DNA from: Closterium sp. NIES-65
Taxonomy: Eukaryota; Streptophyta; Zygnematophyceae; Desmidiales; Closteriaceae
Reading direction: 5' to 3'
NCBI GenBank assembly: GCA_948144175.1
Contig: CANXME010000552.1
Location: 1-64,000, forward strand
Length of the DNA stretch: 64,000 nucleotides
In this document: positions 42,601 to 53,436 of the stretch, in pieces
How positions within the stretch are numbered: the first letter of the stretch is position 1
Layout of the letters: the number at the start of each line of letters is the position of its first letter
Position numbers and translations under genes: made by a program
The notes under the pieces: generated by a model
What the model was told of the DNA's origin: nothing
Databases searched by the model: none
What the model saw: only the letters and a program-made list of their open reading frames with translations

Positions 42601-43460
42601 CTTACTGCAGCGACTCCTTTCCAGTTAACCTTGGCTTCTGCCAATCAGGCAAGTGCGTGGACACAAGAACATCAAACCCCTCCTGTCACTCCCGTCTCCC
42701 TGCTCGCACCTCAGGCACCCCATATCCTCTATCTCACAACCATGTAACCATGCCAATGTCTCAGCATGCCACCCCATGTCCATACATTTATGCATCCATG
42801 CATGCATGTCCCCCATGCCTCGTGCAGGCTCCCCCGTGCCGTACGATGGTTCCATGAGCTTCCGGAACATTCTTTGGCTCGCTCCATTCCATGCCAGCTG
42901 GTGCCGCAGCACTGGCGCCAGCAGCAGGAGTGGCAGCAGTTGCAGCAGCAGCAGTCTAGGTGGAAAGGGGAGAGTTGGCACGAGCACTAGGGAAGGGACA
43001 GCAGCCTGCACTGAATCTGCTGTGGGATGGTTCCTTGGCTCTGACACATACCTGCCAGGTGGGGATTTGGCAACATCCATCGCCATACACATACTTCGTC
43101 AGCATGCTTTACGCTACAATGTTTGAAATCGTTTATGGAATTTTTGTCTTATACAATATCGCTTTCTCTTGGCCTCTATACTTGTTCTTTCTCATAGGAT
43201 CCCTTCACATTCTTGAGACAACTCCGAAGTCCATCTTGCATGAAGAGCTGGTTTGTGAAGGGCTCAAGCTTACCCACACTATCTATGAGAGTGGGTATTC
43301 TTACCGTATTTTTCAGAGCATGCTGGCCATTGAGTCTAAAACTGCTGTGGTTGATACTGATTGTTCCTTTGCAGGTGATTTTGGGTTCCCTCTCTTGGAT
43401 GTCAACTACTTCACTACTGATAAGTCGTTGTACTATTCCAACAGGATATTTGTTTGTTGA
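39672..43460 (+). CDS. conserved plant-type protein of unknown function, 899 residues
   Basis: Seven exons: 39672-41597, 41832-41909, 42195-42409, 42578-42648, 42828-43058, 43198-43290 and 43375-43460. Lengths sum to 2700 with matching phases. Intron 4 (42649-42827) is GC-AG (CAG then GCAAGT). The first 640 residues are poorly conserved: an Ala/Ser-rich N-terminus that could be a plastid transit peptide, an acidic patch near 310, an Arg/Gly run ('GLRGGLRGGSRG') and Lys/Arg-rich stretches. The C-terminal domain looks conserved: 'SSGRLGALFHAKEYPAYCSD', 'VNLGFCQSG', 'VPYDGSMSFRNILWLAP', 'TIYES', 'LDVNYF' and the end 'NRIFVC'. From memory this resembles an uncharacterised plant protein family with the same 'LGALFHAKEYP' core. 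I can assign no biochemical function. Confidence 0.7.
42121..42194 (+). repeat. acceptor-side echo of exon 3 of the 39672 gene
   Basis: CACCAG then GATGTCAATCTCTTATTTGC at 42125, exactly 70 bases before the true exon 3 start at 42195 (CACCAG then GACGTCAATCTCTTC). The copy keeps about 30 exon bases and the AG. Confidence 0.85.
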
Positions 43461-43747
43461 CTTATGTGATCATTTGCAGTGCCTTGTTTCCTTGTACTAA
43501 ATGATAGCGCGAATATGCTGTTCTCTCCGTTACCACTTGGGGGCCGAAGTGCAGATCTGGACCAATCACAGGGCTACAGACACGTCAAAATTCATTCCGT
43601 TTCTGGATCCCATCGCACCAACTCACCTGCTCCAAGCCTTCAATCTATTTTTCAAATTCACCCAGATATCTCATTGCTCCATGCTGTAGAATCTGGGACT
43701 TCTATCAGGCTGCCAGTAACCACTCATTTCTTGCGTGTCGCGTCAAG

Positions 43748-46700
43748 ATGGCGCCATCGAAGATCCTTCTCCTTGGTCTCGGCCTCGCGGCACTGTTCGC
43801 CGTGGCGGTTGCCGACGGCGATTCCGACGTCATCACTCTGAACAATGACAACTTCGACGACTATGTCGGCAAGGAGGAGGCCGCGTTTGTCAAGTTCTAC
43901 GCTCCTTGGTGAGTATTGGGAGAAGAACCTATACAGGGGAAAATTTAAATAAACAGTAAAAGAAGGCGAAGTAGATCGCGGATCTAAATCTGGTTGCTTT
44001 TTTTTAAGAGGTGCAATTTTGATTAATTGGATCTCACAATGATTCTCATTCAGGTGTGGTCACTGCAAGAAGCTGGCCCCAGAGTATGAGACCTTCGCCA
44101 CCGCGTTCAAGAAGACCAAGTCTGTCGTCATCGCCAAGGTAAGCTACTGGTCCGTACAGTCGACCTGTTCTGCATTCGGAGCATTGTGTTATCGAACACA
44201 AGGCAACCACCTAATCAGTAGAAAAGTGGACGAAGATGTTGGCGGCTTGTACGATTTGTTGAACTCCTGGAAGGTAATGGCAAGCAATGAGCGTAAATCC
44301 TCTCCGTTACTATTTTTGGGCTTTCAGGTGGACTGCGACGAGCACAAGGATTTGTGCAGCAAGTACGGTGTGAGCGGCTTTCCCACGCTCAAGTGGTTCC
44401 CGGCTGGCAAGTCCAAGCCTGAAGAGTAAGTCATCACCGTTGTTGATGCTCGTCAAACCTGCTTTGGTGAAAACGTATCGTAAGATATTGTTTGCTTCAG
44501 GGCTTTTTATTTATAATTTATCATTCCTTTTGTTTCCTGTGTTCAGCTATAAAGGCGGACGAGAGGTATCGGATCTGGTCGAGTTTGTCAACGAGAAGAT
44601 CGGTGCGTTTGTCTTTTTCCACGCATCTCTCATTCTTTGATCGACTTACCTCTTTTGGTAAGATTCCTCTTGGAAGCAAATCTGATTTGTCGCTCTGAGC
44701 CTTCTGGTGCAGGGACACACGTGAAGATCGCTGCGCCTGTGTCGCATGTGCTTGCACTGGACCCGTCCAACTTCGACAAGGTGGTTCTTGACACCTCCAA
44801 GCACGCTCTCGTCGAGTTCTACGCTCCTTGGTGAGAGCCTCCTTCTGTGTCCAACAGCAATCCTGCTCCTGTTTCGTGCAAAAAATCTCCACATGAAGTT
44901 GTATTGTGCTGATTTTATTACATTCTACCTGTGTTTATTTTCTAATGCCTTAAAACACAGTCCAACCTTGTTTCGATGTGCGGATTCTCCCCTATCTGCA
45001 GGTGCGGCCACTGCAAGTCTCTTGCTCCTGTAAGTCATCTCTTTGTCCTCTGAACCTTCCACTCGTCCCTTTTTGAAACCTACTCTTCTTCCGACCTTTT
45101 CCCTTCCCTCACCTCCTCTGTCCTGATATTCGTTTCTCTTCTCCATGCGTCCTCCTTGTTCTTACGACTTGTTTTCCCTGCCCGTGTTGCTCCTTGGCTG
45201 TTCGGGTTGCTCCCGTGCTCATCTAACACTTTCAACCCCATGACATCCTACGTCTTTTTTACTTACCCATGTTACGCCTTCGCCTGCACTTCCCGTGTGC
45301 AGACGTACGACAAGCTGGGAGCGGTGTTCAAGGCGGACAAGAACGTGGTCATCGCCAAGGTGGATGCTGACTCGCACCGCTCCCTGGGCGAGAAGTGAGT
45401 GCTCTCTTTCTGTGACTCAGTCTTGATTTCATCCACATTACACACGTCCTCTGGGATTATTGTGGAATTGTAGTTTATTCGCAACTGACTCGCAAATATT
45501 TCTCACTCACAAGCGCCCTCTCGTGCCCTCTCCTTGGTCGGTCTCCCCCCTTCCCGATCCCCACTGTCCAGGTACGGTGTGTCGGGTTTCCCCACGATCA
45601 AGTGGTTCCCGGCGGGCAACAAGGACGGCGAGGATTACAACGAGGGCCGGGACCTGGCGGACTTCGTCAAATTCATCAACGAGAAGACCGGCACCAGCAG
45701 GACCGTCTCTGGCAGCCTCCTCGAGACGGTGAGCTGATTAGAGGGGTGCAGAGTTGAATGCATGGTGAATTTTTCCGCACAGTTGAGTTTCTTATATTTG
45801 AGAGAGTTGCACAAGTGTTGTAGTGCAGTATCTTGCATGTGCTGTATTTTCTTCCCCACCCATTCTGCCCCACTCACTGTCTGCGCGCGCCCTCCCTCCC
45901 CCACGGCTGACAGGCGGGCCGCATTGCGGAGCTGGACGAGATTGCCACTGCCTTCGCTGCTGCGAAGGAGGGTGATTGGGCGGGTCTCAAGGCAAAGGCC
46001 GAGGCAGTGAAGGTGGCAGACGACAAGGCCAAGTGAGTCCTGGGTGGGCGAGGATTACAGGGATTGCGTGGTACTGCTTCGTACCTTGTGCTTCTGAGTG
46101 TGAAACAGTTGGCAAGGAGAGTGTTGGGGTGTGTTAGGATGGCGATCGGTTAGTTGACTGGTGAGTAAGATAGTGGGGAAGAGGAGGGCTTGCGGTGCAT
46201 AGGTTTTATGCATATGTTTTATGGTCGGGTGATGCGTCTGAGTAAGGTAGCATTCAAAGAGCCAATTTAAGGTCACAAGCAACCTGTGCCTGGCTAGTAG
46301 GTGTCACATGTTCCAACCCTTTTCTTATCCATTGCTTCTGGTTCCCGTCTTATAATTTGTTCATGCATGCGCTCCAGGCATGCTGCGATCTACGTGAAGA
46401 CCATGAAGAACATCATTGAGAAGGGAACTGACTATGCAGAGAAGGAGGCGGCTCGCCTCACCCGCGTGCTCGCAGGGGTGCGTATCACTTGAAGTCCCTA
46501 CAGCTCCCATGCATCATTTTCCTTTCCCACAACCCTTTCTGAGTATGCCAGCATATCAACCGTTCAGTCACCTGGTTTATTGTTGTTCTGTGTGCATGCT
46601 TGATTGACTTAGATTTAGCGTGCATTGCGTTTGCGTTCTTCTTCAAGATGTACCGTATTTGTTTCTCTTCTCCATCCATGCTCTCGCATATAACATGTGG

Positions 46701-46787
46701 TGTCCTGTGCAGTCCCTCAAGCCAGAGAAGGCCGATGACTTCACCATCCGCAAGAACATTCTTTCTGCTTTTGTTCAGACCAAGTAG
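43748..46787 (+). CDS. PDIL2-1: protein disulfide isomerase, PDIL2-1 type (two thioredoxin domains plus ERp29c-like D domain)
   Basis: ER oxidoreductase that forms and rearranges disulfides in secretory proteins. Eleven exons: 43748-43908, 44054-44138, 44328-44425, 44547-44602, 44713-44830, 45002-45029, 45303-45394, 45572-45728, 45914-46032, 46378-46477 and 46713-46787, giving 362 residues, the family size. Signal peptide residues 1-23 ('[17 protein letters not shown]'). Domain a has '[16 protein letters not shown]'; domain a' has '[15 protein letters not shown]'. Both CGHC active sites, split by introns at the same place, are intact, as are the cis-Pro sites ('GVSGFPT', twice). The C-terminal helical D domain (about 250-355) ends in 'FVQTK', without a KDEL retention signal, so retention must be by another route. 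Introns here show no exon echoes, unlike the other multi-exon genes. Confidence 0.97.
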
Positions 46788-47057
46788 ACCTTAGAGGAAG
46801 CCTGATATTTTCCAAGCTACTTTGAGGTTACTGTTTGCACTCAATTTTCTTCAGGAGGCTGTAATGATACTGCTGCTAAAGGAGTTCTGAACTCACCCGA
46901 GCTGAAATAGTTGAACTGAAATAAGGGTCATTCTTGGCTTGTGTCTGACATGAGGTCAGACACGAAGTGACCTGTGATTCTAGCAGATCAGGTTGGCAGA
47001 GTTAATATTTATGGGATTTAATTTAAATATCTTGATCAGGCCTGTCTAAATCCCTGA
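46788..47057. other. 3' flank of PDI
   Basis: AT-rich sequence with the presumed PDI 3' UTR. 'TGACATGAGGTCAGACACGA' near 46950 is a loose inverted repeat. Ends at the target duplication of the transposon nest. Confidence 0.4.
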
Positions 47058-47326
47058 GTCCTGAGCAGGCCCCATAAAGTCAGAGAAATTTCTCTGATAT
47101 GCCTATAAAAGTCTGATTTCTCATACTTTTTTTTTAGTGTTGTCAGTTAAATTCAGAGTTTTTTTTAGCCAACTCTGCAATTTAAGAGATTTTTTTTAGT
47201 GTACTTCGATAATTCAGAGTCAAATGCTTACCGACTTTGAAACTGATTCAATGTACCTTGGCACCGACACCCACGATTTGCGCTAGTACGTGTACCTGAG
47301 CCGTCAATCACGCGTAACCTAGGACC

Positions 47327-47768
47327 TGTTGGGCTGAGAAATAGCCCTTAGGATCTTTGCAGAGGAGAACTCTTGGGTAGAAAACTTGTAATAGCGGAAG
47401 CGTTTAATGAGGATTGTGAACCGACCTTGTACTGGTGTGTGAGAACAAAGTAGATTGAATTAAACAAGCAAATACAAGGATTTATATAAGAGTACAGGGA
47501 ATACGAATAGATAGATAGATAACTGTATTGCTGTTGCGGTTCGATATAGCGCGACTCGGGCAACTGCTCTGTAACGAGTCAGTTGTGTGTCCTTAACTGT
47601 CGCGCTGTAATTGTCGAGTCAAAGGTCAGCGACCTTTGACTTTCTCGTAACCTCCAGGCGGTTACCCTAACCTCCGAGGTTGACTCGATGCTTCGATTGG
47701 GACTGCTTCGCTTGGTACCTTGGATTTTGATACGACATAAGCGCACTTAGGACTTATTGTTTCCAACA
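47327..47768 (-). repeat. 3' LTR of copia copy 1
   Basis: 442 bp. Begins TGTTGGAAACAATAAG on the minus strand and ends CAGCCCAACA. Pairs with 52936-53377. The pol stop codon lies inside it. Confidence 0.95.
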
Positions 47769-50700
47769 CTCCCCTTCGCTTCTGGAGTGTCACTGCTGGT
47801 GACATGGCCTTGTCCAGTCAGCATCATGCAGTATTCGAACTTCTGCTTTCTGAGTTTCTTGGTCAAGTAATCGGCTGCCATCTCGGATGTTGGACAGTAT
47901 GACAGATCGAGTTTCCCTTTTTCTATCTCGTCCTTCACGAAGAAATAGCGCAGGGCGATGTGTTTCGTCCTGTTTGCGAAGCCGTTTTTGTTGGCGATGC
48001 GAATTGCCGACTGGTTGTCGCAGAACACGGTGAAGCTGGGTAACTCGGCTAGCTTCGCTTCTTCCAGTAGTTCGCGAAGGTAAAGTCCCTCCTTGGTGGC
48101 TGAGCAGAGTGCAATATATTCTGCTTCTGCTGAAGATAGTGCGATTAACTCCTGCTTGCTCGACTGCCAGGAGATAGGACCGATAGGCTCAAGGCGGTAG
48201 ACATAGCCGGTGCGTGAGCGCCTGTTGTCGGTGTCGCCGGCGTGATCGGCGTCGACGTAGCCGATTAGCTTGGTCGGTGTAGTCACGTTTTTGTGATAAG
48301 TCAGTCCGATCGTCGCGGTGCTGACGAAGTAGTGGAGAGCACGATCGAGTTCCGCCAGATGCTCTGCTTCAGGTCTCTTGAGATAGGTAGCGAGCTGACT
48401 CGCGGAGTAGGATAGGTCGGGACGGCATGCGACTGCTGCGAAAAGAAGGCATCCGAGCTTCTTCTGATAGTCGCGTATGCCGGAGGGTTTAAGTAGAGTA
48501 GATTGCCCCTTTTCGGTTCCTGACGCGTAGCGATAAGGCGTGGAGATGGCGCTTGGTGTGAGACGAAAGCGTTTCGCGATAGTGTCGGCATACTTCTCGG
48601 CGCTTAGGTAGATTGCGTTTTCTTCCTCACGGATGTTGAGCCCGAGGTATTGCGTAACCGTAGAAGAGACCGTGAGCGTGAGGTCTTTCTGGAGCTCCCC
48701 TTCGAACCACGTGGCGATGTCATCGGTTGACCCAATGTAGAGGAGATCGTCCACATAGACGATTAGTAGGACGTAATCGCCTCCTTTTGTGAGGCGATAC
48801 ATGCCTTGGTCATGAGGGAGTTGTTTGAAGCCGATGCGGATGAGGCAGGCGTGTAGGTACTGCTGCCACAGTCGCGGTGCCTGCTTGATCCCATAGAGTG
48901 ATTTGAGTAGTTGACACACTCGGTTGGGTTCGCCGTGGGAGCCGTGCGGGAGTTCAACGAAGATTTCTGCATCCACAGGTGCGTAGAGAAATGCGTTCGC
49001 AACGTCGATTTGTCGCAATTTCTTTTTCTTCATGGCGGCGACGGCGATGAGAATTCGGAGTGAGGTGTGGCGATTGACCGGAGCGAAGGTTTCGGTGTAA
49101 TCTCTTCCGTGCTCTTGGTCGAAGCCACGTACGACCCAGCGGGCTTTGAATTTGTCGATGGTGCCATCACCTTTCGTCTTCACACGGAAGACCCATTTCC
49201 CGGTAAGAATGTTTTTATTTTGAGTTGCGCCGATGGGAACAATTTTCCAGGTATTGCGCTCCTCCAGTGCCTTCAGCTCTTTGTCCATAGCTTCACGCCA
49301 TTTCTCCCTGTGTTCCCCCCCCAAAGCCTGCTGAACCGTCGCAGGCTCCTCAGGAATGCCGGCGCCATGGACTGCGGTGACGAGACCAAGGATCTGCAGC
49401 CCAGTCTGTGAGTATCGAGGGAGTTCTGGATCCTCGGGATAAGCTGCTTCGTCTCCCGTTTCTGGGTCGGGCATGAAATTTGGCCCTACCCTTTCTGCTT
49501 CGTTGGTGTTGACTGTCGCAGGTGTTACGTAACCATCGTCGGCGAAACGGTAGAAGATTTCGGCGTTGTTACTGTCGCGAGGATTATCCTCATCCATGGG
49601 CACGTCGACGGAGCAGTATGGGAGAGGTCCGGCTTCTTCCGAGGCGTTGTCGACGTTCTGTTCATCCCAGTCTGCTTCGTCCGCTGCTGACGCGAAGGCT
49701 CGGTCACCACGAAAACCACTGGTGAGGTCCCGATTCTCGTGCAAGTTGGCGAGGTACGTCTGAAGGGTGAGTCTTTCGTAGAAGATCACGTCACGTGCTG
49801 CTACTGTTTCCTTTGTGTGGACGTCGAAGATTTTCCATGCGTTGTAATTTTTCTCGATGCCGAGGTGTAGTCCCCACTGTGCCCGTTGCGAAAATCTTCC
49901 CGCTCGTGCTTCTGGGGGTCTGTACTGTACCATGCACCCGAAAACTCGTAACATTTTTGTGCTGCCCTGCTTCCCTGTCCACAGCAGATGCGGTGATGCG
50001 TTGTTCGGGAGTGACGACGACGACAACAAGTTGTGTAGCATGACAGCGTGGTCCATTGCTGCTGGCCACTGGTGGTTGGGTAGCCGCATGCCACGTAACA
50101 GTTTGCGCATGCTGTTCTGCAGGGTCCTGTTCAGTCGTTCTGCAACACCTTGCTGCTGATGTGCGTAGGGAAGGGAGAGGAGTTGCTTGATCCCCCTTTC
50201 CGCCAAGAACTGCTTGAAGCGCTGAGAGGTGTACTCGCCACCTCCGTCTGACTGGAATTTTTTCAGTTGTGTTCCAGACTCTCTCTCTGCTATCGGTAGC
50301 CAGGCGGCGAATGCTGCGAGCGCCATGTCGCAGCTGGGTAGGTTGCGATGCCAGACGTATCGAATGGCGGCGTCGATGAAGGTGATGGTGTAGTTGTAGT
50401 TGACTTGTCCTGGTTCGCGATTGTAGAGGATGTCGCTGTAGACTTTTTCGAGTGGTGCGTACGCTGGAGCGCTCGGGTTGTGATGTGAAGCAAACGGTCG
50501 ATGAGGTAAGTCAGCTTCGGGACATATAAGGCAAGTCCCTCGTGCCTTCTGGAGTTCTCTGCCATCGGGTAGAAGTAGAGAATCTTTGTCAAGGACTCCT
50601 GCTCTTATCGTGTTATTCAAAACCGTGTTGCTTGGATGTCCTGTGCGTGCGTGCCAGATCTCTTCAGAGGCGCGGTGTCCAGGTGAACGCTGATATGCGT

Positions 50701-52084
50701 CGGAGTTGGAGTAAAAGCCGGCGACGAGGCTGGCGCTTCGGTGGACTTCACGTTGAGTCGGATTCAGCTGTTGCGCGGGTGTTGGTGGTGCTTCGTCGAC
50801 TGTGACTGGTGTCGTTGTTCCTGCTGCTGCTGATGTTGTTGCTGCTGCCGATGTTGTTGCTGCTGCCGATGTTGTCGCTGCTGCCGATGTTGTCGCTGCT
50901 GCCGATGTTGTCGTCTCTGCTTCTTGTTGAATCGTTGCTAACGCTCTTGTTCGTTCTGCTTCAGGGATAGTGTGGGAGTACCAGAAACCTCCCGGGCTGA
51001 AGTCGGGGTCGAGATCCGGAGGGTGTGTCCAATCAGCAAAGTTCACAATGGCGTCGCTGTCTGCAGTGCCGAGGTCGGGAGCGAAGTCGAGGACGAAGAC
51101 GTTGTTCTTCAGCACTGCTTTCCCGATGTAGAGACCGCCTCTCCCGTGGTAAAGCTTGAACTCCTGGGTCGTGCTGTCGGCTTCAAGATGAATTCCTTTC
51201 GCCATCAACTGGCTAACGCTCAGTAAGTTGTAGCCGAGTCCTTCAGCGATGAGTACCTTAGACATGTGCAGTATGACATTTGTTTCTCTTGACTGAAGCT
51301 GTACCACTCCTTGTCTTCGTGTGCGCAGGTTTTGGTTGTTGGCAACCGTGATGATCACTTCCCGTTGGAGTCGATGTTCGCGTTGTACGAAACGCCCGGA
51401 CGAGCACATGTGTTGCCCGCTGCAACTGTCCAAGAACCAGGTGTCTTGGCCGGACGGTTCACTTTGAGCGATAGCGGCGTAAGTCGGATTTGGATGGAGT
51501 GATTCGCGACGAGGCGTCCTGTTGTCGAGCTCCTCTTCCGGTGAGTAATGGGGTGGTGACTCTGTTATGCAAGAGTCGGTTATCTTGACCATGCAGTTGA
51601 CTATATGTCTTGCTCCTTGTGCAGGTTGTCCAGTTGAGGTCGTTGAAGCTTGAATCGTGGTTGTCGAGCTTGCTTGTGTCGAAGCAACTTGGGTGCTTGA
51701 AGGTCGCAGTTGTCGCTGTGGTGTTGTCTGTCGAGACGGGCAGTGCGTGCGTGGGTGTCCTGATGTCTTGCAGATGTGACAAAATGGAGGTACTAGCTTC
51801 GGCTGCTGCTGTCGATTGTTGTAGTTGTTGTGTCGTCGCTGAGTATGGAAAGCAAACTCCGGTGCTAATGTCCTTTTCTTGTGTCTTTCTTCTTGCAGGT
51901 CCATATCCTGCTGCTCGGCGTGAATTTCTGCGCAAAGTGCCGCTTCGGAGATCCTCCCGTGTGCTCGAAGAATTGCTTTGGTGGCGCGCCACTGAGGACC
52001 GAGGCCACCGATGACGACTGTCACGAAGGCGTCTTCAATATTGACCCTCCACATCGAAGAAGCGTGTCGCGCAATTCGCGACAT
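47747..52084 (-). CDS. pol: copia copy 1 gag C-terminus and pol polyprotein
   Basis: Open for 1445 codons. In order: end of gag, zinc knuckle C102-x2-C105-x4-H110-x4-C115, protease with 'WFLDSCSGQHM' (Asp in a DSC rather than the usual DSG), integrase with the H-H-C-C site ('IWHARTGHPS', 'GTCLICPE') and DDE region ('FIDAAIRY', 'FQSDGGGEY', 'QGVAERLNR'), reverse transcriptase with 'FKARWVVRGFDQE' and catalytic 'YVDDLLY', and RNase H with 'GYVDADHAGD' and 'SSAEAEYIAL'. A Thr/Ser/Ala repeat linker (TTSAA units) lies between protease and integrase. The nominal ATG at 52084 lies upstream of the frameshift point, so a native start in this frame is unlikely. Confidence 0.93.
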   Translation of the reverse strand: MSRIARHASSMWRVNIEDAFVTVVIGGLGPQWRATKAILRAHGRISEAALCAEIHAEQQDMDLQEERHKKRTLAPEFAFHTQRRHNNYNNRQQQPKLVPPFCHICKTSGHPRTHCPSRQTTPQRQLRPSSTQVASTQASSTTTIQASTTSTGQPAQGARHIVNCMVKITDSCITESPPHYSPEEELDNRTPRRESLHPNPTYAAIAQSEPSGQDTWFLDSCSGQHMCSSGRFVQREHRLQREVIITVANNQNLRTRRQGVVQLQSRETNVILHMSKVLIAEGLGYNLLSVSQLMAKGIHLEADSTTQEFKLYHGRGGLYIGKAVLKNNVFVLDFAPDLGTADSDAIVNFADWTHPPDLDPDFSPGGFWYSHTIPEAERTRALATIQQEAETTTSAAATTSAAATTSAAATTSAAATTSAAAGTTTPVTVDEAPPTPAQQLNPTQREVHRSASLVAGFYSNSDAYQRSPGHRASEEIWHARTGHPSNTVLNNTIRAGVLDKDSLLLPDGRELQKARGTCLICPEADLPHRPFASHHNPSAPAYAPLEKVYSDILYNREPGQVNYNYTITFIDAAIRYVWHRNLPSCDMALAAFAAWLPIAERESGTQLKKFQSDGGGEYTSQRFKQFLAERGIKQLLSLPYAHQQQGVAERLNRTLQNSMRKLLRGMRLPNHQWPAAMDHAVMLHNLLSSSSLPNNASPHLLWTGKQGSTKMLRVFGCMVQYRPPEARAGRFSQRAQWGLHLGIEKNYNAWKIFDVHTKETVAARDVIFYERLTLQTYLANLHENRDLTSGFRGDRAFASAADEADWDEQNVDNASEEAGPLPYCSVDVPMDEDNPRDSNNAEIFYRFADDGYVTPATVNTNEAERVGPNFMPDPETGDEAAYPEDPELPRYSQTGLQILGLVTAVHGAGIPEEPATVQQALGGEHREKWREAMDKELKALEERNTWKIVPIGATQNKNILTGKWVFRVKTKGDGTIDKFKARWVVRGFDQEHGRDYTETFAPVNRHTSLRILIAVAAMKKKKLRQIDVANAFLYAPVDAEIFVELPHGSHGEPNRVCQLLKSLYGIKQAPRLWQQYLHACLIRIGFKQLPHDQGMYRLTKGGDYVLLIVYVDDLLYIGSTDDIATWFEGELQKDLTLTVSSTVTQYLGLNIREEENAIYLSAEKYADTIAKRFRLTPSAISTPYRYASGTEKGQSTLLKPSGIRDYQKKLGCLLFAAVACRPDLSYSASQLATYLKRPEAEHLAELDRALHYFVSTATIGLTYHKNVTTPTKLIGYVDADHAGDTDNRRSRTGYVYRLEPIGPISWQSSKQELIALSSAEAEYIALCSATKEGLYLRELLEEAKLAELPSFTVFCDNQSAIRIANKNGFANRTKHIALRYFFVKDEIEKGKLDLSYCPTSEMAADYLTKKLRKQKFEYCMMLTGQGHVTSSDTPEAKGSVGNNKS

Positions 52085-52884
52085 CGGCTGATATACGCCA
52101 ACCCTTTTTCTCCTGGTTTCATTTCAACTGTTGTCAGCTGCGCCATTAACCTGCTCTGGTTTACACTGTCTGTTGCCTGGTACAGGTTCTTCAGATGGCC
52201 GTACGCGAGTTCCGCCGAGTTGCCGAAGTTCCGGTAAGAGCGAATGTTCTGCTGCTGGGTTGGTGTGATGTTTCTCAGTAGAATAGTATACGCCATCATG
52301 GATTGATACGTATACTGCTGCTTTTCATACTGTGTCCCGTTTGCTGGATACTGCAGGGATCCGTCGAAGAAGCCGAGTATCTGCGCGCCCTCCATCATCA
52401 ACTCGAATTCAAAGGACCAGGTAAAGAAGTCCTTTCCGTCGAAAGGTCTTGACGTCTGTAGTTTCAGAACATGCGCGAACTGCGATTGTACTTGTAAGGC
52501 ATCCATTGGTTTGTCTTGCGCAGGTGGAGGTTGAGGCAGGAAGCTGATCGACCCGCGTTCGTACGGGGCGAAGGTGGGTTGCTGCTGTTGATTCCCTCGC
52601 GCGTATGACGACCCGTCAAGGCTCATGGGTGTCGCTCCGTTGTTGCTGTTGTGTGTCTGTGCAGGTCCCGACTGCTGGTGTTGCTCGTAGAAGGATATGA
52701 AGGAGAAAAATTTCTCCATCATGCTCTGGTCGAAGTCAGAAGGATGGTTCGTGGGGGTCTCGGTTGACGTTCCCCTTGGTCTTGCTGCCGTGCCTTCCTC
52801 TGTCTGCAGGCCAGAGGCTGGCGGTGGAGTAGGAGTAGTGCCCGAGGAGCCATTAGGGGAGCTCCTTTCCTTGTTTGTTGCCAT
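52021..52884 (-). CDS. gag: copia copy 1 gag, cut off by a frameshift
   Basis: ATG at 52884 begins 'MATNKERSSPNGS'. The frame covers the gag capsid-like region ('FDGKDFFTWSFEFELMMEG', 'AELAYGHLKNLYQATDSVN') and stops at 52021 after 287 residues. Compared with copy 2, one base is missing near 52038 (GGGTCAATATTGAAG here, GGGTCAATCTCTGAAG there), so gag no longer runs into pol. In related single-ORF copia elements gag and pol are one polyprotein, which is why I read this as damage rather than a programmed shift. Confidence 0.85.
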   Translation of the reverse strand: MATNKERSSPNGSSGTTPTPPPASGLQTEEGTAARPRGTSTETPTNHPSDFDQSMMEKFFSFISFYEQHQQSGPAQTHNSNNGATPMSLDGSSYARGNQQQQPTFAPYERGSISFLPQPPPAQDKPMDALQVQSQFAHVLKLQTSRPFDGKDFFTWSFEFELMMEGAQILGFFDGSLQYPANGTQYEKQQYTYQSMMAYTILLRNITPTQQQNIRSYRNFGNSAELAYGHLKNLYQATDSVNQSRLMAQLTTVEMKPGEKGLAYISRCRELRDTLLRCGGSILKTPS

Positions 52885-52923
52885 GTCTTGTAAATGATCA
52901 AAAGTTAGAGTTTTCCCCTGTCA

Positions 52924-52935
52924 GCTCTGATACCA
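52924..52935 (-). other. primer-binding site of copia copy 1
   Basis: TGGTATCAGAGC on the minus strand, next to the 5' LTR; complementary to the 3' end of initiator tRNA-Met. Confidence 0.9.
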
Positions 52936-53377
52936 TGTTGGGCTGAGAAATAGCCCTTAGGATCTTTGCAGAGGAGAACTCTAAGGTAGAAAACTTGTAA
53001 TAGCGGAAGCGTTTAATGAGGATTGTGAACCGACCTTGTACTGGTGTGTGAGAACAAAGTAGATTGAATTAAACAAGCAAATACAAGGATTTATATAAGA
53101 GTACAGGGAATACGAATAGATAGATAGATAACTGTATTGCTGTTGCGGTTCGATATAGCGCGACTCGGGCAACTGCTCTGTAACGAGTCAGTTGTGTGTC
53201 CTTAACTGTCGCGCTGTAATTGTCGAGTCAAAGGTCAGCGACCTTTGACTTTCTCGTAACCTCCAGGCGGTTACCCTAACCTCCGAGGTTGACTCGATGC
53301 TTCGATTGGGACTGCTTCGCTTGGTACCTTGGATTTTGATACGACAGAAGCGCACTTAGGACTTATTGTTTCCAACA
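52936..53377 (-). repeat. 5' LTR of copia copy 1
   Basis: 442 bp. Contains a TATATAA box on the minus strand near 53097-53091 that probably drives the element. Differs from the 3' LTR at only about three positions. Confidence 0.95.
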
Positions 53378-53436
53378 GGACCACACATCATTAGTCAAGT
53401 TTTGTGGGCGTGGCCGCCCTGCGACGCGGTTTTTCC

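Larger units (their letters stand above)
47327..53377 (-). mobile_element. Ty1/copia LTR retrotransposon, copy 1, nearly intact
   Basis: 6,051 bp on the minus strand with 442-bp LTRs (TG...CA) at both ends and a GGACC target duplication at 47322-47326 and 53378-53382. The primer-binding site TGGTATCAGAGC (minus strand, 52935-52924) directly follows the 5' LTR and matches initiator tRNA-Met. A purine tract (GAAGCGAAGGGGAG) directly precedes the 3' LTR. The order gag, protease, integrase, reverse transcriptase, RNase H defines copia. I count about three differences between LTRs, so the insertion is recent. Confidence 0.97.

Noticed and set aside
47348-47563. 71-residue frame with MPESRYIEPQ start, also found in the other LTR
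   Set aside because: It lies within the LTR, is repeated only because LTRs are repeated, and has low-complexity Tyr/Ser content.
52021-52084. Programmed frameshift between gag and pol in copia copy 1
   Set aside because: Copy 2 of the same family has gag and pol in one frame here with one more base, so copy 1 simply carries a deletion.
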